This document shows, piece by piece, positions 7,342 through 12,837 of a stretch of 12,837 nucleotides of DNA. The stretch covers positions 1 to 12,837 of the forward strand of contig CANNLO010000105.1 in NCBI GenBank assembly GCA_947505055.1. The letters are read 5' to 3'. The notes beneath the pieces were generated by a model, which did no database searches, was not told the DNA's origin, and saw nothing but the letters and a program-made list of their open reading frames with translations. The stretch's first letter is position 1. Each line of letters begins with the position of its first letter. This DNA comes from Methylococcaceae bacterium. Its GTDB lineage: Bacteria > Pseudomonadota > Gammaproteobacteria > Methylococcales > Methylomonadaceae. A program made the translations under genes and the position numbers.

Positions 7342-8201
7342 TGATGAGTGATGAAAAAAACATTTTATTACCTTTAAACTTCCCTCAGACTTTTTTACCG
7401 GAAAGGCGTTTATTATCCCAATTACTTCCTTTTGCTAAACGAGGAGGGCAAGGTGACAAGGTTTTTATTGGTGCTGAAACCGGAATTCCAACAGGTAAAA
7501 GTACCGGTAAAGTTGAACCGATAATTTATTACGCCCTTGGTATGGGGTTGATAACTGTTAATAAAGAATCTGGTATTTGGCAGTTGGATTTAACACCCTT
7601 AGGAGATGTTGTTTTACAGGAAGACCCCTATTTTAGTGAACATCAAACAATGTGGTTAGTTCACCTAATGTTGTGTCGATGCAAACCCTCAAATGGTAAA
7701 GCAGATGCATGGTATGCATTATTTACAGAAGGTAGATTTAGACTTAATGAAAGCTTTAGATCAGATGATTTTTTTGATTTTTTAGTAGATCAGCACGGTG
7801 ATATAGGGTCTTTGAAATCGCTTTCTGGTATTGCGATTCGAGCTTATCTTGAAGATAGCTGTTTAGGTCGTATTGGTGTATTAGAGCAGAGAGAAGATGA
7901 TTTGTTAGTCCGTAAAACTGCGCCAGTTGCAAGAGAATTTTTTCCTGTTTATGCAAGTTATCTTTATTTAGTGTGGGATGAATTATTTCATGCTGAAAAT
8001 CAAATTTCATTAGATTCTTTTGCTCAAGAAAGTCGTATCTTTTTTATTATGGGTTGGAGTGAATCTATGGTGGCGTCTTGGTTAGATTGGATGGGTGATA
8101 ACGCGATAATTCAGGTCGATCGATATACAGGTACACCTATGTTGTTACGCCTAAAGAGCACCTCACAAGTTTTAGCTGCGACTTATAGCGAACTTATTTA
8201 A
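7341..8201 (+). CDS. DUF4007-like protein, predicted accessory or specificity subunit
   Basis: This 286-residue soluble protein matches the DUF4007 layout as I know it: an N-terminal FPQTFLPERRLLSQLL (14-29), a glycine-rich turn and helix ETGIPTGKSTGKVEPIIYYA (46-65) running into GMGLI, then LTPLGDVVL and the hallmark DPYFSEHQTMWLVHLMLC (95-112), and AWYALF (123-128). DUF4007 proteins have no assigned reaction; they occur beside sulfur-based DNA modification genes (DndC/PAPS-reductase-like) and BREX-like ATPases. The glycine-rich turn plus following helix suggests a winged-helix DNA-binding region, which is inference. The frame is open from a TTG at 7335, but ATG at 7341 overlaps the upstream stop as TAATG, and ATG at 7344 is also possible; the only Shine-Dalgarno trace is AGG at 7332-7334. 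Translation is therefore probably by re-initiation after the 1791-residue gene. The next gene starts 27 bases downstream. Confidence 0.88.
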   Translation: MMSDEKNILLPLNFPQTFLPERRLLSQLLPFAKRGGQGDKVFIGAETGIPTGKSTGKVEPIIYYALGMGLITVNKESGIWQLDLTPLGDVVLQEDPYFSEHQTMWLVHLMLCRCKPSNGKADAWYALFTEGRFRLNESFRSDDFFDFLVDQHGDIGSLKSLSGIAIRAYLEDSCLGRIGVLEQREDDLLVRKTAPVAREFFPVYASYLYLVWDELFHAENQISLDSFAQESRIFFIMGWSESMVASWLDWMGDNAIIQVDRYTGTPMLLRLKSTSQVLAATYSELI

Positions 8202-8213
8202 AAAAAGATAATA

Positions 8214-8220
8214 GAAGGAA
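8214..8220 (+). promoter_or_regulatory. Strong ribosome binding site of the 1493-residue gene
   Basis: GAAGGAA is 8 bases before the ATG at 8229 and lies in the 27-base gap after the DUF4007-like gene. It shares AAGGAATTAG with the leader at 1955. It gives this gene its own initiation signal rather than coupling. Confidence 0.75.
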
Positions 8221-8228
8221 TTAGTTTT

Positions 8229-11200
8229 ATGAAAGTTGGTGAGTTAGTTAGTTTTCATACCGAGAATTTTTTTGAAGGTGCTGTACAGCTTCGTTGGGTA
8301 GATGATCGACCAGTTCAAGCAGAAAAAGCGGCTAATGCATTTGTTTTTCATGGGCCTCGTTATCATGCAGTAGGAAATGCAGAAAGTGATGGTGTAGATG
8401 GAGATTATCGTCTAAAAGATAGTGTCAGTTTCGTTCGGGATCTTCTTGGATCAATTCATGCGGGATTAAAGGGAGATGAAGTTAATCCTTATTGGTTGGT
8501 TGTCGCAGGCTACGGTTCAGGGAAATCTCACTTAGCGTTAACAAGTGCAACTCTTTTGGGAAACCCTCGCGGGGAAACCTCTAAAAAAATAATTTCAAAT
8601 ATCTTACAAGCGGATGCTGATATTGGTAACACTATTCAGGCTGAAGTTGAAAAGCTAATTAAGCCAGTTCTAGTTTTAACCTTAGATGGTATGGCAGGGT
8701 TTCATCTTGGCAATGCTTTAAGTCATGCTGTAATGATTCAATTGAAGAGATATGGTGTTGATGCTGGAGCGATTCGGGCTTTATCACCAAGATTCCAATC
8801 CGCGGAGCAATTTGTTGAACGTAATTTCATTTTTCGTACTGAAAGTTTCGCTACTCGACTACCTGGATTAGGTATTGATGAAATATGTGAGCGTCTGCGT
8901 AACAATGATGAAAGTATTTATAACGAAGTCGATGCTTTATACACGGAAGCAAATGGTACTCCAATACCGGTAACCGGTCAGGAATCAGCACAAGAATTGA
9001 TTAATACTTTGTGTGAAGTTTATTGTTCTGAGGAGGGGGCTTTTTCTAGTGTTGCGATTTTCTTTGATGAGTTTGGTCGTTATCTTGAATATGCGGCTGA
9101 AAAACCTCTTATTGCTGGTGACGCTGCTTTACAGCAAATATTTCAGGGAGTTCAAGATAATAGTTCAAAAGTAAAGTTTATTGGATTTATTCAATATGAG
9201 TTAAAAGCTTATTTAAAGCGTTTTGGAAGTGCAGATTTAAGGCAATTACAACGTTATATTACTCGATTTGATTCTGCGCAAAAGTGGTATTTATCAACAA
9301 ATCTTGAAACTCTTTTTGCACACATGATTGGCAAAAAAGAAGATGTTTTAACTCAGGTATGGAAAGAAAGTGGGGCTGAGAAATTATGTCATGAGAGTTG
9401 GCAAAGAATGAGTAGTGCTTTGCCTGTTTATAATAGATATCCAGTTTGGAGTGACTCTGAGCGTTTTACGAGTGTAATTGCAAAGGGGTGTTGGCCTCTT
9501 CATCCTTTAGCTACATGGTTTTTAACAAGACAACGTGATGTTGTTCAATCTCGTTCGGCGTTAACGTTTATAAAGGAGATGATTGAACATATTTCTTTAG
9601 AAGACGTGATAAAAAATGGTCGTTTGCGTCAGGTTAGTGCGGCAGAATTGATTTTAAATAGCATGTTACCTGAGATGATTGCGGCTGAGCGTGAACTTGG
9701 AAGTAACGTAGCAGAAACTTTGCAAATGTTATTAGAAAAGTTCTCGACTCATTTAAATAATGAACAGCGTCAAGTATTGGCTGGCGTGGCTGTCTTAGAG
9801 AAAATGCGAGTTGCCAAGCAAACACAAACTAATATGGATTATTTGTTATGCGAAGCGACAGCTCTCACATCTTTAGATTTATCAAATGCTGTACAAGTTT
9901 TAAGCCAAGATTTAGGGGCGATTGAATGGAATCAAGATTTAGGGCAATATGAGCTTATTGCTGATGCCTTAACGAGAGGCCAATTTCAACAATGGTTAAG
10001 GAAACAACAAAACAATTTATCAACCGATGTTATTCGGGATTTGTTTGTTCGTAGAGGGGTTGCAGATACCGAATTAGGTAATATTACAACTGATTTTGCA
10101 TTACGTAACGAAATTGCTTCACAGGAATGGTTTTTTGAAGCTCAATTCGCTCATAGTGGTATTTTAGAAAAGATTGTACACCGCGTCTTTCAGGATTGGG
10201 AACAAGCCACCACACCCACCGACCCCAAAGGTAAAGTTGTTTATGTTTATATCCATCAAGATGAAGATGTTATTCAAATTGAAGAAAAAATAAATAATTT
10301 ACTGTCTGCGCAATTAGCTCTTATGGGACATAAGTTGGCACCTATTTGGTTTGTGGGTGTGTTTGATCAAGAGGGAATTTTAGCCGATCATATTGGACGA
10401 TTACATTTGTTTAATGAACAGATGAGTTTAGAAGATCGTGAACGATTTCGTCGTTTTGTCCCTGAAGAAATAGAGCGAAGTCGACAAGCCCTTAAAGAGG
10501 GGACTATCAATGCTATTAAACAGCAGTTATTTTGGATTGCTGGCTTTAAAGAAGCGCCCCTAGGGCGATTAAAACAGGTTGGGGATGCGATTTTTACTAA
10601 GGTTTATCAGAAAGCCCTTCCTTTTGCATTTGATGGTTTTGCAACTTCCTCTGGCGGGGGAGCTGGAGATTGTGCACAATTAACAAGAAGTTTGATTGCT
10701 CATCAAGTTGATGGAAATTGGGTGCAAGCTCAACCTAAGCGATTGCAGAATAGAGCAACTGCCTTATTAGTAAGGAGCTGGAAAGTTCTTTCATCCAAGG
10801 GTGTATTAACAGAACCTGTTAATAACAATGTAAAAGAGGTTTTTGAATGGTTACAAAGTAATCATCAAGATGATCCGACTTTAACCCTTTATAAATCTTT
10901 TAAGGCGCTTATTGCCCCTCCTTATGGGATGAATTCGGCATCAGCTGGGTTAATGTTGGGTTTGTTGCTAGGTGGTGTTAGTCCGCCTCGTCGTATAAAT
11001 TTTAAAGGAGAAATGATTGCTGCCGTTGATTGGGTTAATGAAGCATTTCCTGCTCAGAAAGGACGTCATTTTCTTGAAAACAACATACTTGAGCAAAGTT
11101 CTTTAATATTTTTATCCGAAGATTCTGAAGGCCGGTGGCGTAAATTATTGAAACAATGGGAAGAAGAAGTAAGTTATAAAACGATATGTGATTTAGCTAA

Positions 11201-12710
11201 AGATGTTGAAGTGATGAAAAAAATTGATCCCCTGCCAGAAGTTTTGGAAGGAACTTATCTTTATTTGCGGGATCACTCAGCAAAAATATTAAAAAAGTTA
11301 ACAGAAGCAAAAGATGATTTAGATTTAATTGAACGTATTGTTGAGAAAGCGGAGCGTCAAAATGCAGTGGGTGAATTATTGCGAACTAGTACGCAACTTA
11401 TTAATGATAAAAAGTCTAAGGAAAAAGAGGGGCGATGGCCTGAGCAACTTATTAATGAAATGAATGTTTTATTGACGATGATACGTCAGATTTTAGAAGG
11501 AATTCTTCATGATTGGATACCACGTCAGAGTTGTAATGCTGCGGTACAAGTCAGTCAGTTTCGACATCGTTCAGATAAAGCAGTAGAAAGCCTTAATTTA
11601 CTTGGATTTACACTAGAAGCTAAAACGTTAGAAACCCAGGCCCAAAGAAGTATTGCTCAGGTGGAAGCGCGGCAGAAGTTTTCGTTAACGCTTGATGAAA
11701 GTGAAGATTATCCAAGGCAGGCAGCACCTACAGTTTCAACACCTGTTCGTGACTTACGCGATGCAATCACTAAAGGGGATGAACTTATTAAAGGCGTGCA
11801 AGGCGCGCATTCGGTTTTGAAAGCTGATGAGATTTCTGCACGTATAAAGGCAATTGAAGCGAGGCAAAATAAATTGCGGGAGATGATAAGTCATCACAAT
11901 AGTACTCTCGGAAATTTATTTAATTTACAAATTGAATCAGAAGAAACTTTAAGGGACACCTTAGTAAAGTCAGATCATTTAAGAAAGATATTTCACGGAA
12001 CGCCAGATGGAAATGAAGTCAGTGAAATGGTCGTATTAATTGAACGAGTGTTAAATGATTTGGCAGTCTGGGAAAACAATAATATAAGTTCAGAACGTCT
12101 TGAGGAATTGTTAGGTCAGCAGATTGAAATTCAAATTAATGAGTTTAATCAGTTTTTAGAAAATGAAGACATTGAACCATCTTGGGATATTAAGGCAATT
12201 TACGCGGCTCTGGTAAAAGAGAGAATTGATGCGGCGTTAAAACGTTCTTCAGATTGGTTAGCGCCACGAAAGCAAATGACTGAAAAAATAAGCTCATTAG
12301 ATTTGAGTGGATGTGTTTTACTTGAAAAAGAGTTAGTTGCTGCTCCTGAGTATTTATCTCTTGATGCTAAGTATGAGGTCGGTAAATATTTAGACGCTAT
12401 TAGCGAGCGACATGCACTATTAACCGAAGATCTAAGAATTTCTAAAGTTAATGAATGGATAAAACGGTTTACTTCAATAACACTTCAAAAGCTATCAAAA
12501 AATGAAATTGAGCAATTATTGAAATCAATTATTAATCCACCAGTAGAATTGACTCTTGATGAGAAAAACAAAATAGATCCAATAGAAACCCAGCTTACTG
12601 CTTGTTTAGATCAACTGAGTGTTGATGAGATTGTTGCTAGAATTGAGCGGTTGCCAATAGAGACGCAACGACAGCTTATTGAAATGCTTAAAGGTAAAAT
12701 AATTAATTAA
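8229..12710 (+). CDS. Giant BrxC/PglY-like P-loop ATPase with long helical C-terminal half
   Basis: This 1493-residue protein has its ATPase core near the N-terminus. Walker A reads VVAGYGSGKSH (91-101; K99, S100). Walker B reads VAIFFDEFGRYLE (275-287; D280, E281). It is followed by the strand VKFIGFIQYELKAY (315-328), a sensor-like position. Residues 655-690 form a Thr/Pro linker (ATTPTDPKGK) into a second alpha/beta region starting KVVYVYIHQDED. IAPPYGMNSASAGLMLGLLLGG (895-916) is a PPYG-type motif that I associate with BrxC, PglY and related giant defence ATPases, which run about 1100-1300 residues, so this one is long. From about 1040 onwards it is almost wholly helical with coiled-coil character, suited to assembling with partners. 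It has no membrane segment or nuclease motif. BrxC/PglY are ATPases needed for BREX defence and modification; a BREX type 4 or phosphorothioate-linked role is suggested by the DUF4007-like neighbour. ATG at 8229 is set by GAAGGAA. The ATPase call is firm; the subfamily is uncertain. Confidence 0.92.
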   Translation: MKVGELVSFHTENFFEGAVQLRWVDDRPVQAEKAANAFVFHGPRYHAVGNAESDGVDGDYRLKDSVSFVRDLLGSIHAGLKGDEVNPYWLVVAGYGSGKSHLALTSATLLGNPRGETSKKIISNILQADADIGNTIQAEVEKLIKPVLVLTLDGMAGFHLGNALSHAVMIQLKRYGVDAGAIRALSPRFQSAEQFVERNFIFRTESFATRLPGLGIDEICERLRNNDESIYNEVDALYTEANGTPIPVTGQESAQELINTLCEVYCSEEGAFSSVAIFFDEFGRYLEYAAEKPLIAGDAALQQIFQGVQDNSSKVKFIGFIQYELKAYLKRFGSADLRQLQRYITRFDSAQKWYLSTNLETLFAHMIGKKEDVLTQVWKESGAEKLCHESWQRMSSALPVYNRYPVWSDSERFTSVIAKGCWPLHPLATWFLTRQRDVVQSRSALTFIKEMIEHISLEDVIKNGRLRQVSAAELILNSMLPEMIAAERELGSNVAETLQMLLEKFSTHLNNEQRQVLAGVAVLEKMRVAKQTQTNMDYLLCEATALTSLDLSNAVQVLSQDLGAIEWNQDLGQYELIADALTRGQFQQWLRKQQNNLSTDVIRDLFVRRGVADTELGNITTDFALRNEIASQEWFFEAQFAHSGILEKIVHRVFQDWEQATTPTDPKGKVVYVYIHQDEDVIQIEEKINNLLSAQLALMGHKLAPIWFVGVFDQEGILADHIGRLHLFNEQMSLEDRERFRRFVPEEIERSRQALKEGTINAIKQQLFWIAGFKEAPLGRLKQVGDAIFTKVYQKALPFAFDGFATSSGGGAGDCAQLTRSLIAHQVDGNWVQAQPKRLQNRATALLVRSWKVLSSKGVLTEPVNNNVKEVFEWLQSNHQDDPTLTLYKSFKALIAPPYGMNSASAGLMLGLLLGGVSPPRRINFKGEMIAAVDWVNEAFPAQKGRHFLENNILEQSSLIFLSEDSEGRWRKLLKQWEEEVSYKTICDLAKDVEVMKKIDPLPEVLEGTYLYLRDHSAKILKKLTEAKDDLDLIERIVEKAERQNAVGELLRTSTQLINDKKSKEKEGRWPEQLINEMNVLLTMIRQILEGILHDWIPRQSCNAAVQVSQFRHRSDKAVESLNLLGFTLEAKTLETQAQRSIAQVEARQKFSLTLDESEDYPRQAAPTVSTPVRDLRDAITKGDELIKGVQGAHSVLKADEISARIKAIEARQNKLREMISHHNSTLGNLFNLQIESEETLRDTLVKSDHLRKIFHGTPDGNEVSEMVVLIERVLNDLAVWENNNISSERLEELLGQQIEIQINEFNQFLENEDIEPSWDIKAIYAALVKERIDAALKRSSDWLAPRKQMTEKISSLDLSGCVLLEKELVAAPEYLSLDAKYEVGKYLDAISERHALLTEDLRISKVNEWIKRFTSITLQKLSKNEIEQLLKSIINPPVELTLDEKNKIDPIETQLTACLDQLSVDEIVARIERLPIETQRQLIEMLKGKIIN

Positions 12711-12740
12711 AGACAAATAGTAACTAGATTATGTGTCAAT

Positions 12741-12751
12741 AAGGTGTAGGA
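12741..12751 (+). promoter_or_regulatory. Ribosome binding site region of the Sel1-repeat gene
   Basis: AAGG at 12741-12744 (11 bases from the ATG) and TAGGA at 12747-12751 (4 bases from it) both lie in the 45-base gap before the ATG at 12756. Neither spacing is ideal, so initiation may be weaker than at the two giant ATPase genes. Confidence 0.4.
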
Positions 12752-12755
12752 CTAA

Positions 12756-12837
12756 ATGACCACAGACGTTGAAGTGCTGAAAAAGATAGCTGAATCTGGT
12801 GATTCAGAAGCACAGTTTCAATTAGCATTGTATTATC
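12756..12837 (+). CDS. 5' end of a Sel1-like repeat (tetratricopeptide-type) protein
   Basis: Twenty-seven codons are visible before the window ends. They read MTTDVEVLKKIAESGDSEAQ followed by FQLALYY. The pattern [AE]-x-x-G-[DN]-x-[ED]-A-Q-x-x-L-A-x-x-Y is the first half of a Sel1 repeat, a helical-hairpin scaffold for protein-protein contacts. There is no signal peptide in the visible part, which starts directly in the repeat, so a cytoplasmic adaptor is likelier than an exported Sel1 protein. It follows the 1493-residue gene by 45 bases on the same strand without a visible terminator and may be the next member of the operon. Length, further domains and membership of the defence cluster cannot be judged from this fragment. 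Confidence 0.75.
   Translation, partial: MTTDVEVLKKIAESGDSEAQFQLALYY

Noticed and set aside
7482..7502. GIPTGKS in the DUF4007-like protein as a Walker A P-loop
   Set aside because: Only three residues separate the glycine from GK instead of four, no Walker B follows, and the segment fits the glycine-rich turn of DUF4007-type proteins.
10555..10567. CGCCC-CTA-GGGCG hairpin as a terminator
   Set aside because: It lies inside the BrxC-like coding sequence, has five-base arms and no following T run.
12711..12755. A promoter or terminator in the gap before the Sel1-repeat gene
   Set aside because: No convincing -35/-10 pair and no stem followed by a T run; the AT-rich matches there are what AT-rich DNA gives by chance.

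Overview
The window is one strand-coherent, densely packed gene cluster. Every real gene lies on the + strand, and the gaps between genes are -4, 20, -1, 27 and 45 bases, so no gap exceeds 45 bases. There are no RNA genes, insertion sequences, CRISPR arrays or clear terminators. The DNA is AT-rich, starts are mostly ATG, and Shine-Dalgarno sites are canonical (AAGGAA, GAAGGAA). This fits a low-GC proteobacterium, probably a gammaproteobacterium, but the sequence does not fix the taxon.

Layout: (1) the last 120 codons of a gene entering from the left; (2) a 527-residue protein with no recognisable catalytic motif; (3) a 1791-residue protein with a PD-(D/E)xK-like nuclease signature in the middle and a HerA/FtsK-type P-loop ATPase domain at the C-terminus; (4) a 286-residue DUF4007-like protein; (5) a 1493-residue BrxC/PglY-like P-loop ATPase with a long helical C-terminal half; (6) the first 27 codons of a Sel1-repeat protein running off the right edge.

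The combination looks like a multi-gene anti-phage or DNA-modification-linked defence locus. Genes 1-3 have the order, rough sizes and C-terminal HerA ATPase expected of a DptF-DptG-DptH (DndFGH/SspFGH) restriction module of phosphorothioate-based systems. Genes 4-5 pair a DUF4007-type protein with a giant BrxC-like ATPase, a pairing I associate with sulfur-modification (DndC/BrxP, BREX type 4) neighbourhoods. No modification enzyme (DndB/C/D/E, BrxP, methyltransferase) and no PglZ is visible here, so the modification half, if there is one, must lie outside the window.

The proposed way of working is inference. One mega-ATPase with a nuclease-like centre (gene 3) and its two upstream partners would form an effector. 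The DUF4007 protein and the second mega-ATPase would sense modification state or recruit the effector. Translational coupling (ATGA and TAATG overlaps) argues that genes 1-2 and 3-4 are made in fixed ratio. The family assignments come from reading motifs by eye, not from a database search.
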